Shown piece after piece: positions 31,268 through 38,570 of a stretch of 38,626 bases of DNA; position 1 is the stretch's first letter, and every line of letters begins with the position of its first letter. This stretch comes from a virus. The notes beneath the pieces are model-generated. The model did no database searches, had not been told where the DNA came from, and saw only the letters and a program-made list of their open reading frames with translations. The stretch spans positions 1-38,626 of IMG/VR virus record IMGVR_UViG_3300042465_004753; one strand, 5' to 3'. The translations under genes were made by a program, and so were the position numbers.

Positions 31268-32634
31268 GCGGCTACCGGGCGTTTCTCGACGGCAAGCACG
31301 TGCAGCCGCAACCATCCGGGATTTCCGGAGAGTTCGACCTGAACAGCAAGCTATTCGGCTTCCAGCGGCAAAGCATCACGCGGGCGCTGAACGCCGGCAA
31401 GTTTTCACTATTTACTGAGTGCGGGAGCGGCAAGACCGCCATGCAAGCGGAATGGGCGCGGCAGGTCTGCCAACATACGGGCGGCAACGCGCTGATACTG
31501 GCACCGTTGGCGGTGACGGCGCAAACCGTAGCGGAGGGCGAGAAGTTCGGCGTGGAGATTACGCAGTGCCGAAGTCAAAAGGACGTGCGGCGCGGTGTGA
31601 ACGTCGCCAACTACGACATGCTCAAGCATTTCGACGCGGGCCATTTTAAGGCCATTGTATTGGACGAGTCGAGCATCCTGAAGAACTTCACCGGTGCGAC
31701 CAGGCGACTACTGCAAGACTCGTTTGCGAGCACGCCATATAAGCTCTGTTGCTCGGCTACGCCGTCGCCAAACGACCACATGGAACTCGGCAACCACTCG
31801 GAGTTCCTCGACATCATGAGCGGCGGCCAGATGCTGATGCGGTGGTTCCTGAACGACACCATGAAGGCGGGCGGCTATCGGCTAAAAGGACACGCAGAGG
31901 CGGACTACTGGCGGTGGGTGGCGTCGTGGTCAGTGTGCATGGAAAAGCCGTCAGACCTTGGGTTTTCTGACGACGGCTGGAATATGCCCGAGTTGCGCAT
32001 TCATGAGGAGATTGTTTCCGTCGATCAATCCATCAACGCCAACGGCCAACTGTTCCGGGTGGCGGACGTATCGGCGACGGGACTGCATCGGGAGATGCGG
32101 CTGACGGCGCCGGCGCGGGCGGCTCGCGTTGCCGAGATCATCGGCGACTCCAAAGAGCCGTGGTGTATCTGGTGTAACACCAACTACGAAGCCGACGAAC
32201 TGATGCGCGTGATCGACGGAGCCATCGAAGTGCGCGGCGATGAGCGCACGGAGGCAAAGGAGGAAAAGCTCCTCGGGTTCACGAACGGCGCGTTCCAGCG
32301 CATCGTTACAAAGCCATCAATCGCGGGTTTTGGCATGAACTGGCAGCACTGCAACAAGCACATCTTTTGCGGCCTGTCCTACTCATACGAACAGTTCTAT
32401 CAGGCCGTGCGCCGGTCCTGGCGGTTCGGGCAAACGCGGCCGGTTGACGCCTACATGGTCATCGCGGAGACCGAAGGCCCTGTCCTCAAGACGATCCGCG
32501 AAAAGCAAAAGAAGCACGAAGAAATGAAAGCGGCCATGGTTCACGCGATGGCAGCAATTCAAAACGGGACCGGGCGGCGCCAGCTTGCATCGGCCGTCGG
32601 CACAAAGCAAATAAATCTTCCGAGGTGGATCTAA
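31264..32634 (+). CDS. SNF2-family DNA helicase/translocase
   Basis: The GTG start overlapping the zinc protein's stop gives 456 residues; an open frame 204 codons further upstream is not coding-like. Helicase motifs: FGFQRQSI (Q-motif-like, 31-38), Walker A ECGSGKTA (52-59), ALILAPLAV (Ia), DESS (134-137, in place of DEAH), CSATPSPND (163-171) and motif VI-like QAVRRSWRFGQTRPVD (about 380-395). It is a double-stranded DNA translocase of the kind often encoded next to phage methyltransferases. Its stop overlaps the methyltransferase ATG. Confidence 0.9.
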   Translation: MSGYRAFLDGKHVQPQPSGISGEFDLNSKLFGFQRQSITRALNAGKFSLFTECGSGKTAMQAEWARQVCQHTGGNALILAPLAVTAQTVAEGEKFGVEITQCRSQKDVRRGVNVANYDMLKHFDAGHFKAIVLDESSILKNFTGATRRLLQDSFASTPYKLCCSATPSPNDHMELGNHSEFLDIMSGGQMLMRWFLNDTMKAGGYRLKGHAEADYWRWVASWSVCMEKPSDLGFSDDGWNMPELRIHEEIVSVDQSINANGQLFRVADVSATGLHREMRLTAPARAARVAEIIGDSKEPWCIWCNTNYEADELMRVIDGAIEVRGDERTEAKEEKLLGFTNGAFQRIVTKPSIAGFGMNWQHCNKHIFCGLSYSYEQFYQAVRRSWRFGQTRPVDAYMVIAETEGPVLKTIREKQKKHEEMKAAMVHAMAAIQNGTGRRQLASAVGTKQINLPRWI

Positions 32635-33626
32635 TGAACGTGATTATTGACGAGCGGCACGGCCGCAACTGGGCGCTCTACAACGGCGACTGCTGTGAAG
32701 TCATCAAGGGTATTCCTGATGAGTCGGTAGACCTGACGGTGTTTTCTCCGCCGTTCTCCAGCCTCTACACCTACTCGGACAGCGAGGCCGATATGGGCAA
32801 CTGCGCCAGTGATGAGGAGTTTTTCGCGCACTTCGGATTTCTTGCGCCGGAACTACTTCGAGTGACGACGACGGGGCGGCTGTGCGTGATGCACGTTAAA
32901 GACCTGCCGACGTACCGCAACAGTGACGGCGCCAGCGGCCTGCGGGACTTTCCCGGTCAGTGCATCGTTGCCATGGAGCGGGCCGGGTGGACGTTTCATA
33001 GCCGGGTTACGGTGTGGAAGTGCCCGGTGACGGAGCGGGAGCGGACCAATAACAACGGGCTCCTCCATAAAACCGTCATGCGTGATTCTTCGCAGATCCG
33101 GCAGGGAATGGCTGACTACGTGTTGGCATTCCGCAAGACGCCGCCCGGTGACAATCTCAGCACGAAGCCGATTGAGCGGCCGACTGGGTTCGAGCGGTAT
33201 ATCGGCGACGCGGCGCAAGATCCGCGCGAAACCGACCAGCACCCTTCGAAATACGCCCGCAAAGGCCGCGACGGGCGGACAAGCGTGGAGATTTGGCGGC
33301 GGTACGCGGAGCCGGTGTGGTGGGACATCGACCAAACCGATGTACTCAACTTCCGCATCGCCCGCGACGAAAAGGACGAGAAACACATCTGCCCGCTACA
33401 GCTCGGACTGATCCGGCGCTGCGTGGAGCTGTGGTCTGCCGAGGGCGACGTGGTTTTATCTCCGTTCGCTGGCGTTGGCTCAGAGGGATTTGTCGCGCTG
33501 GACGAGGGGCGGAAGTTCATTGGCATCGAGTTGAAACCTGGTTACTTTTCGACGGCGATTAAGCACCTGGAGAGCGCGGAGGCATATGCCGGCGCTCAAG
33601 GAGGGCTATTCGATGCCATCGACTGA
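32634..33626 (+). CDS. DNA methyltransferase, N4-cytosine/N6-adenine type, beta class
   Basis: The ATG overlaps the helicase stop and has GAGGTGG upstream, giving 330 residues. Motif IV SPPFSSLY (38-45) comes first and motif I SPFAGVGSEGFVAL with FIGIELKPGYF comes near the C-terminus (about 276-305), which is the beta-class order. SPPF rather than DPPY favours N4-cytosine methylation. It would modify phage DNA, probably to avoid host restriction. Recognition sequence cannot be read. It is coupled to the SNF2-like gene. Confidence 0.9.
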   Translation: MNVIIDERHGRNWALYNGDCCEVIKGIPDESVDLTVFSPPFSSLYTYSDSEADMGNCASDEEFFAHFGFLAPELLRVTTTGRLCVMHVKDLPTYRNSDGASGLRDFPGQCIVAMERAGWTFHSRVTVWKCPVTERERTNNNGLLHKTVMRDSSQIRQGMADYVLAFRKTPPGDNLSTKPIERPTGFERYIGDAAQDPRETDQHPSKYARKGRDGRTSVEIWRRYAEPVWWDIDQTDVLNFRIARDEKDEKHICPLQLGLIRRCVELWSAEGDVVLSPFAGVGSEGFVALDEGRKFIGIELKPGYFSTAIKHLESAEAYAGAQGGLFDAID

Positions 33627-33765
33627 AAACCCCATCGCCACCGCCCAGCGCGAGCAGCGCGAAGCGGCGGCGCGGTACATCGCGGACGGGCACCCGCTGG
33701 CTGAGCTTGGCATGGGTGACTGGTTTGCGGAGGAGTTCATTCTCATGCAAGAGGCCCGGCCATGA
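33613..33765 (+). CDS. Small protein, 50 residues
   Basis: GGAGGGC lies upstream of the ATG, which overlaps the methyltransferase end by 14 bases. The product is a charged helical peptide (TAQREQREAAARYIADG, then DWFAEEFILMQEARP). Unknown. Its stop overlaps the next ATG. Confidence 0.55.
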   Translation: MPSTENPIATAQREQREAAARYIADGHPLAELGMGDWFAEEFILMQEARP

Positions 33766-34112
33766 TCCGCCCATGGACGCTCGCCGAATCCCGCCTGATT
33801 GCGGAGCGGGTGATGGAGTGGCAGGTGACGGAGCACCAAGGCCACTTGTTTTTCGCCACCGCTGATCAGAAGCCGTGGTGGTTGCCTACTCGCTCCATTC
33901 CCCACTGGCCCGCCGATCCAGCAGCCGCCGCCATGGCGCTGGCGGCGATACAGATGGACGGGTGGCGCGTCGAGTTCGGCTTTTGGACGGGGGCGAGCCA
34001 TGCGTTCTGCGTGCGGCTGCGGCACCCGATCACCAAAGACGCAGCCGAGGGTAACGCGCGGGAGTGGTCCGAGGCTGTGATGCTGGCGGTTTTGGCGGCG
34101 GTGGAGGGATGA
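33762..34112 (+). CDS. Phage ABA-sandwich-like protein, 116 residues
   Basis: The sequence LAESRLIAERVMEWQVTE followed by ADPAAAAMALAAIQMDGWRV and ITKDAAEGNAREWSEAVMLA resembles the small phage ABA-sandwich domain proteins (IAxxVMxW...A.W), which are of unknown function. Start and stop both overlap neighbours by four bases. Trp residues are frequent. Confidence 0.55.
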   Translation: MIRPWTLAESRLIAERVMEWQVTEHQGHLFFATADQKPWWLPTRSIPHWPADPAAAAMALAAIQMDGWRVEFGFWTGASHAFCVRLRHPITKDAAEGNAREWSEAVMLAVLAAVEG

Positions 34113-34282
34113 GGGATGTCCATCAATACGCCGATGAGCCACTGAAGCCATATTTGCCAAATTCCATGCGGCGACTTGGGCACAAGGCAGATGGAGCGAT
34201 TGCGGGGAGGCAGCGGAGCCACGTGCAGGCTGATTGGACATGGGAGGAGATGTTTATGCAGGACGATGAGGCCAGAAAATGA
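34109..34282 (+). CDS. Small protein, 57 residues
   Basis: The ATG overlaps the previous TGA. The product is polar and basic (PYLPNSMRRLGHKADGAI), ending in an acidic patch (WEEMFMQDDEARK). Not recognised. A 25-base gap follows. Confidence 0.5.
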   Translation: MRDVHQYADEPLKPYLPNSMRRLGHKADGAIAGRQRSHVQADWTWEEMFMQDDEARK

Positions 34283-34307
34283 TTCGATATCCACGCGGTG
34301 AGAGGCC

Positions 34308-34733
34308 ATGAGGCCGCCCGATGTTGAGTTCGCCGTCCTGGGCGTGCCAGGTCCTCAAGGCTCAAAACGCCACGTAGGCGGCGGGCGCATGATCGAAAGC
34401 AGTAAGAAAGTGGCACCATGGCGTGATTCCGTGGCATGGGCTGCGCGGGAAGCCATGGCGGGGCGTCCGCCGATTGACGGACCGGTGCGGTGTCAGATGG
34501 TGTTCATCTTCCCGCGGCCAAAGTCCCGCAAGCGGACGGCGTTACATGATCGGAAGCCGGATCTATCTAAGCTCATCCGCTCGACGGAGGACGCGCTGAC
34601 CACGGGAGGGGCCTGGGCTGATGACGCGCGGGTTGTGGAGTACGTCAACACGTGCAAGCGGTACACCGATGAGATGCCACCGGGCTCGATTACGAGCGGC
34701 GCCGCGATCCGAATATGGCGGGCCACGCCATGA
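34308..34733 (+). CDS. rusA: RusA-like Holliday junction resolvase
   Basis: This 141-residue endonuclease cuts four-way DNA junctions. The family core is clear: VLGVPGPQGSKRHV near the N-terminus, then RKPDLSKLIRSTEDALTTGG (about 82-101) and AWADDARVVE (102-111), giving acidic residues Asp85, Asp95 and Asp105 in the positions of the RusA metal-binding aspartates. It would resolve recombination intermediates made by the Sak4/SSB pair and clear branched DNA before packaging. Confidence 0.9.
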   Translation: MRPPDVEFAVLGVPGPQGSKRHVGGGRMIESSKKVAPWRDSVAWAAREAMAGRPPIDGPVRCQMVFIFPRPKSRKRTALHDRKPDLSKLIRSTEDALTTGGAWADDARVVEYVNTCKRYTDEMPPGSITSGAAIRIWRATP

Positions 34734-34902
34734 CCATCCTCGACCAACTCAAGCGCGCCGGCGCCGTGCTGGTGCGACAAAAGAATCATCAGGTGTGGCG
34801 GCTGCCTACGGGCGGCGCTATGTGATGGCGCAGACGCCCAGCGATGGGCGAGCGGGTAGGAATCAGGCGGCCGTGCTCAAGCGGCTGATGCGGGCGAAGT
34901 AG
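34730..34902 (+). pseudogene. HicA-like small RNA-binding protein, frameshifted
   Basis: The ATG overlaps the rusA stop and reads LDQLKRAGAVLVRQKNHQVW, then RLPTGG, then stops at 34823. In the -1 frame the sequence continues RYVMAQTPSDGRAGRN and ends at 34902. Joined, the two parts give a normal HicA-like protein of about 57 residues (GAVLVRQKxHxVxRLP...TPSDxRAxxN). One missing base near 34811-34816, or a sequencing error there, would explain the break. No HicB antitoxin is seen nearby. Confidence 0.65.
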
Positions 34903-34919
34903 ACGGAAAGAGGGAGCTA

Positions 34920-35411
34920 ATGACACGGTTTGAGAGAGTGGCGGTGGAAATCACCAAAGGCGTCGCTGTCGATAAGCAAACGGCGATAGCCATGAAAGGC
35001 GGAGATGCGTACAGCCCTCCACAAGAAAGCGATCAGCCAACGTATTACGCGCCACCACCGCTGCGGACGGTGCCTATCGACCCATCGTTTACCGACCTGA
35101 CCGGGAATAAATTCGGGCGGCTGACCGTGCTGGGTTTGGCAGCCGCCGGGCTAGGCGGGAAGAAAAAGCGCTGGGCGTGCCGTTGCACCTGTGGAAAGTA
35201 CTCTACCCATCGACCGTCCGCGCTGTTAGCCGGAAATGAGGACCGGTGCCACGATTGCCGTATTAAACGAGCGGCGACCGATGGGATCGGCGGGCGCTGC
35301 GTTGCGTGCGGCGGGTTGGCGCGATTTATGCCCTATTGCGGGAAGTGCGGTAAAGCGCGAGGGCGCGAGGCGCCTAGCGTTACGCAGATTGTGCTGAAAG
35401 GAGGCGTATAA
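34920..35411 (+). CDS. Zinc protein sharing a domain with the HNH gene at 483
   Basis: AAAGAGGGAG precedes the ATG. After a disordered start, residues about 57-112 read DLTGNKFGRLTVLGLAAAG, WACRCTCGKY and CHDC, matching the N-terminal domain of the HNH endonuclease at 483-1082 (DLTGQRFGRLVVIG, WKCACDCG). Residues about 125-150 add CVACGG and CGKCGK, a second zinc ribbon. No nuclease core is present. It may be a DNA-binding protein derived from, or a source for, homing endonucleases. Confidence 0.65.
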   Translation: MTRFERVAVEITKGVAVDKQTAIAMKGGDAYSPPQESDQPTYYAPPPLRTVPIDPSFTDLTGNKFGRLTVLGLAAAGLGGKKKRWACRCTCGKYSTHRPSALLAGNEDRCHDCRIKRAATDGIGGRCVACGGLARFMPYCGKCGKARGREAPSVTQIVLKGGV

Positions 35412-36412
35412 TGCCGCGCGCCCGTAACATCAAACCTGGATTCTTTGAGAGCGACGACCCGGCAAAGGTTGGGTATCCGCAGCGCCTTTTGTGGATCGCC
35501 ATGTGGACGCTGGCGGACAAGGAAGGCCGCCTGGAGTACCGCCCGACGCGGCTCAAAAAGTACGCCTTTGGCTTCGATCCGGCGACCGTGGAAGACGTCG
35601 CGCAGTGGGTTCACGACCTCCACGACGCCGGGCTGATAGTCCTTTATCCGGTCGGTTCTGTCGAGGTGATCCAGTGCGTGAACTTCCTGAAGCACCAGCG
35701 GCCGCACTATAAGGACCCGGAGAGTGAGTTCCCGCCTCCCCAAAGTTCCCCAAAGTTCCCCGGGATTTCGGTCAATGATAAGCCGATCATAGACGATTTC
35801 CCCAAAGTTCCCCAAAGTTCCCCGGGGAATCCTGGGGAAACGATTGATGATACGTCAATGATAGAGGCAAATCCCGGGGAATCCTGGGGAAACGGCCTAT
35901 CATTGGCCGATCATAGACGATTTCCCCAAAGTTCCCCAGGATTTGCCTCTATGATAGGGGGGGTTCCCGGTATGAATGTTGAATGTGGAATGTTGAATGT
36001 GGAAGGGGGAAGGGGGAATGGCGCGCTATCGCCCGCCCCGCCCCCGCCGCAGCAACTCCGCATCGACGACAGCGGGCCGGACCCGGAAAAGCTTTTCCAG
36101 ACGGCGGCGAAGTTCGCATGTGAGAACTTGCCAGCCGGCGGCGATGTCGGGCTTACGGCTTCAGCCATGCGCTCGGAGTTTCAGAAGTCGGCCAGCTTCG
36201 AGGGTAACCCGGCCGGGTTCTGCCTGGCCTACACTGCCAGCGTCCGCAAGTGGCGCGCGGCATATGACGCCAACCCGGATCTGCGGACGAAGCAGGCGCA
36301 ATGGTGGACCCGCGACGGCACGTACTCGCAATCCCCGCCGGCACCACGGGCACCGCGGCGGTTCGGGCCGGTGGACCTGAAGGCCGGGTTGGAGGTGGAC
36401 GATGCCCTGTAA
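35411..36412 (+). CDS. Replication initiation protein with internal origin
   Basis: The start overlaps the previous stop by one base and GGAGG lies upstream. The N-terminal 100 residues (RNIKPGFFESDDPAKV, RLLWIAMWTLADKEGRLEY, DVAQWVHDLHDAGLIVLY, VNFLKHQRPHYKDPE) are typical of phage winged-helix replication initiators. Residues about 110-210 are a low-complexity linker encoded by iterons and short repeats. Residues about 215-310 are a helical C-terminal domain that probably recruits host helicase or loader. The layout mirrors lambda O, whose gene also contains the origin. Confidence 0.82.
   Translation: MPRARNIKPGFFESDDPAKVGYPQRLLWIAMWTLADKEGRLEYRPTRLKKYAFGFDPATVEDVAQWVHDLHDAGLIVLYPVGSVEVIQCVNFLKHQRPHYKDPESEFPPPQSSPKFPGISVNDKPIIDDFPKVPQSSPGNPGETIDDTSMIEANPGESWGNGLSLADHRRFPQSSPGFASMIGGVPGMNVECGMLNVEGGRGNGALSPAPPPPQQLRIDDSGPDPEKLFQTAAKFACENLPAGGDVGLTASAMRSEFQKSASFEGNPAGFCLAYTASVRKWRAAYDANPDLRTKQAQWWTRDGTYSQSPPAPRAPRRFGPVDLKAGLEVDDAL
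35738..35952 (+). repeat. Iteron cluster, probable replication origin
   Basis: Five perfect copies of CCCCAAAGTT start at 35738, 35748, 35800, 35810 and 35924. Variants CCCCGGGATT (35758) and CCCCAGGATT (35934) lie in the same direction. Inverted copies are AATCCTGGGG (35828, 35880) and AATCCCGGGG (35870). A 32-base direct repeat (35782-35813 and 35906-35937) and a 14-bp inverted repeat (35861-35874 with 35939-35952) frame the array. The 10-bp unit keeps sites on one face of the helix, as expected for initiator binding. Confidence 0.85.
35974..36022 (+). repeat. 7-bp tandem repeat
   Basis: Seven heptamers in a row: GAATGTT, GAATGTG, GAATGTT, GAATGTG, GAAGGGG, GAAGGGG, GAATGGC. It directly follows the iterons inside the replication gene. 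The strand is purine-rich. It could aid unwinding or simply be a slippage-prone linker. Confidence 0.85.
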
Positions 36413-36881
36413 CCGCGGCACGGCCACCGCCCAGCTCAACCGAATGTCGAATCTCCAGGGGTTCGGCTTCATGGCGCCGGAGACGTTCACCTCGCTCATT
36501 GACGTGCTCGCCAGTCATTCCGACGATGCGGCGCACGCTCGGGCGGCGGTGGATCTGCTATTGGCCCGCAAATCGCTTCCAACGGGGCCGCAAGACATCG
36601 CGGACGCGCTGAACGAGGCGAAGCATGGGCAGCCGGTAAACGAGGCACCTCGGGCAAATACGGGAGGGTGCGGGCGCGAGATTCCAGGGTTGACGTACTG
36701 GGACTACGATCCAAACTCGCGCGGGCTTGAAAAGATCCACCACCCGGCACGATGCGCAGGTGGAAAAATCCGCGTCACGATGTGGGTACGGGTGGAGGGC
36801 ATGGTGGACGATCAAGGGAATCTGCTCAAGCAGCCGTACCACTTCAGCGGGAAATGCCGTTGCGCTGGTGGCACGCTATGA
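36402..36881 (+). CDS. Hypothetical protein, 159 residues
   Basis: The ATG overlaps the replication gene end by 11 bases. A helical N-terminal half (FTSLIDVLASHSDDAAHARA, GPQDIADALNEAK) is followed by a domain with several cysteines (GGCGREIP, ARCAGGKI, KCRCAGG) that may bind zinc. In its position just after the initiator it could be a helicase-loader-like or accessory replication protein, but no motif proves it. Confidence 0.55.
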   Translation: MPCNRGTATAQLNRMSNLQGFGFMAPETFTSLIDVLASHSDDAAHARAAVDLLLARKSLPTGPQDIADALNEAKHGQPVNEAPRANTGGCGREIPGLTYWDYDPNSRGLEKIHHPARCAGGKIRVTMWVRVEGMVDDQGNLLKQPYHFSGKCRCAGGTL

Positions 36882-37051
36882 AACGAGTTCTGTCCGAGCA
36901 CCGAACCAGCCAAGCGGCAATTGCGCGACTGAATACGCTGGTCGAGGAGCAGTGCCGGGTGATATCGGCGCTAGAGCAGCGGCTGACGATGCAGGGCGGT
37001 CGGATACGGGCGCTGGAGCTGGATCGGGAGACGCTGAAAGAATCCCCTTGA
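36878..37051 (+). CDS. Small coiled-coil protein, 57 residues
   Basis: ATGA overlap with the previous gene. The product is one long coiled coil (AAIARLNTLVEEQCRVISAL, then IRALELDRETLKESP). Its stop lies inside the -35 element of the next promoter. Function unknown; end of the early operon. Confidence 0.55.
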   Translation: MKRVLSEHRTSQAAIARLNTLVEEQCRVISALEQRLTMQGGRIRALELDRETLKESP

Positions 37052-37076
37052 CATTCCGAGAACCGTCTTGTACAGT
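37048..37076 (+). promoter_or_regulatory. Consensus sigma70 promoter before HNH/terminase genes
   Basis: TTGACA (37048-37053), a 17-base spacer and TACAGT (37071-37076). A TTG start codon lies exactly six bases downstream, as in the other promoters. On a circular map this promoter would read into the HNH, terminase and head genes and could be the late promoter. Confidence 0.75.
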
Positions 37077-37082
37077 TCGTAA

Positions 37083-37133
37083 TTGAGCATGGCTGTTGTC
37101 GAATGGCCAGGCTTCGCCTCCGACGGGGTTTGA
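37083..37133 (+). CDS. Possible 16-residue leader peptide
   Basis: The frame TTG AGC ATG begins at the predicted transcript start and encodes MSMAVVEWPGFASDGV before TGA. A GTG one base after that stop (37135) is in frame with the next gene, so the leader could couple translation of that gene. Existence is inferred only from position. Confidence 0.3.
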   Translation: MSMAVVEWPGFASDGV

Positions 37134-37455
37134 AGTGGTGGTAGACGTCGCCAGCCCTTACGGGCTCCCAATCGAGGAGATGCGCTTGGATACCTTGAAA
37201 CTGGCCGGACCGACTGTGATTTGCGAGAACGCAAGCGGTAAGCGGCGACCTATCAGCCTTGCAACCCTGCGCATCCTCAAAACCGCTGGTGCCGTGGCGC
37301 GGCTGATCCAGCGCAAAAAAGACAAGGCGATCACGCGCGTGTTTCTCTTGGCTGAACCAAACGAGATCGCCACGCGGATAACGGCGCAGGCGACTGTGGT
37401 AAAGGTGCTGCCGAACACGTACACCCACCGCTCCTCGCTGATGGCTGGGCTCTAA
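37096..37455 (+). CDS. Hypothetical protein after the 37-kb promoter
   Basis: The frame is open from TTG 37096 (119 residues), but GTG at 37135 or 37138 are other possible starts (about 106 or 105 residues). The sequence contains strand-rich FEVVVDVASPYGLPIEE, a possible helix-turn-helix region (KRRPISLATLRILKTAGAVA), and a C-terminal alpha/beta part (KAITRVFLLAEPNEIATRI). Not recognised. Its stop overlaps the next ATG. Confidence 0.55.
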   Translation: MSNGQASPPTGFEVVVDVASPYGLPIEEMRLDTLKLAGPTVICENASGKRRPISLATLRILKTAGAVARLIQRKKDKAITRVFLLAEPNEIATRITAQATVVKVLPNTYTHRSSLMAGL

Positions 37456-37679
37456 TGACGCCAGCGCAGATACTTGCCGACAACCTGCGAGCGACGATTG
37501 ACCACATGGGCTACGTTCCATGCGCAGAGGCTACGGCAGCCCGCAACGCCACGATCACGGACGTGTACGGCGTGGCGTGCTACAGCAAGACGGACATATG
37601 CCCACCTCCCCGCCCCGATGGTGCGCACGATGTCGAGAGGCCCACGTCGGCGCCTGCCCCCAACGTCAGCCAAGGGTAG
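37455..37679 (+). CDS. Small protein overlapping the HNH gene, 74 residues
   Basis: ATG overlaps the previous TAA. The first 50 residues look coding (PAQILADNLRATIDHMGYVP, then TDVYGVACYSKTDICP); the Pro-rich end overlaps the HNH gene by 82 bases and may be less constrained. It could be a short DNA-packaging accessory protein. Unknown. Confidence 0.45.
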   Translation: MTPAQILADNLRATIDHMGYVPCAEATAARNATITDVYGVACYSKTDICPPPRPDGAHDVERPTSAPAPNVSQG

Positions 37680-37951
37680 ACGCCAGGCCGCACGCTACGG
37701 CGCGTGGGTATGACGGACGGTGGCAGAAGATACGGGCGATCAAGCGGGCGCGTGATCCGTTGTGTGAGTGGTGCAAGGAAGCAGGGATTGCGCGGCTGGC
37801 TGATCTAGTGGATCACTTCATCCCGCTGGCTGCTGGCGGAACGCACAACGACGAGAATCTCGTTAGCATGTGTCGCCCCCATCACGGAATCAAGACGGAA
37901 GATGACAAGCGCAAATACCCGAACGTGTACGGTGTGCCGAAAAGAGTTTAA
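37598..37951 (+). CDS. HNH endonuclease, terminase-associated type
   Basis: The ATG at 37598 gives 117 residues, starting MPTSPPRWCARCREAHVG. The HNH core is complete: ARGYDGRWQKIRAIKRARDP, CEWCKEAG (56-63), LVDHFIPLAAGGTHNDENL (70-88) and CRPHHGIKTEDD (92-103), with zinc cysteines CxxC at both ends and the catalytic His in VDH. Such proteins are commonly encoded beside the terminase and are needed for packaging-site cleavage in HK97-like phages. The small terminase follows on a circular map. Confidence 0.88.
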   Translation: MPTSPPRWCARCREAHVGACPQRQPRVDARPHATARGYDGRWQKIRAIKRARDPLCEWCKEAGIARLADLVDHFIPLAAGGTHNDENLVSMCRPHHGIKTEDDKRKYPNVYGVPKRV

Positions 37952-38570
37952 GCGCAAGCAGCGGAAGAAGGACGCCGCGCGGTGCTGTTCGCGTGAGTGC
38001 GGGTTCAAGTTTATTCGCGATACCAAGCGAGAGGCGCTACTGGTGAAGATCACAGGAAGCGCCTGTTTTGCTGAGTGGCGGCATTGCAGGTATTGCGAGG
38101 AATTGTTTCTTGCGAAGGTTGAATCTAAGTGGTTTTGCTCTATACCGTGCAGTTCAAAAAAGAACACACTAGCAGGCACGACCTGCGTTGACTGTGGAGC
38201 GAAGCGCGAACATTATTCACAGCGTTGTGCTATATGCCGCTCTAAGCGTGCTGAAAGTGTTAAACACAGTGAGCCAATAAAGCGCGGCAGGAAACAGGCT
38301 AAGGCAAGGCGAAGGGCTAGAGGCAAGGCAGTGATTTCGGCTCCAGTATCTCTGGCTGATGTAGTGCGAGCGCATGGCAAGCGATGCCACTTATGTGGCA
38401 AGGCAGTGGACCTGAGCACGACCAACCAACCGAAGTCAGCGACAATGGACCACGTGGTACCGCTGGCGCTGGGCGGCTGGCACGACCTGAGCAACCTGCG
38501 GCCAGCGCACCACCTGTGCAATAGCCTGAAAGGCGCACAGTTCACAGGGCAGCTGATGCTAACGTGTTGA
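37902..38570 (+). CDS. Second HNH endonuclease with N-terminal zinc fingers
   Basis: This 222-residue protein overlaps the previous HNH gene by 50 bases. Residues 8-35 and about 60-90 contain zinc-finger-like pairs (CTVCRKEF and CSRECG; CRYCEELF and CSIPC), then CVDCGAKREH and CAICRSKR. A basic linker leads to an HNH core at the C-terminus: CHLCGKAV, ATMDHVVPLALGGWHDLSNL and HHLCNSLKG. It is probably a homing-type nuclease with a modular DNA-binding arm. The 56 bases after it hold no recognised feature. Confidence 0.82.
   Translation: MTSANTRTCTVCRKEFKRKQRKKDAARCCSRECGFKFIRDTKREALLVKITGSACFAEWRHCRYCEELFLAKVESKWFCSIPCSSKKNTLAGTTCVDCGAKREHYSQRCAICRSKRAESVKHSEPIKRGRKQAKARRRARGKAVISAPVSLADVVRAHGKRCHLCGKAVDLSTTNQPKSATMDHVVPLALGGWHDLSNLRPAHHLCNSLKGAQFTGQLMLTC

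Noticed and set aside
35738-35943. CRISPR-like array
   Set aside because: Repeats are 10 bp, partly abutting and partly inverted, within a coding gene; they fit iterons, not repeat-spacer units.
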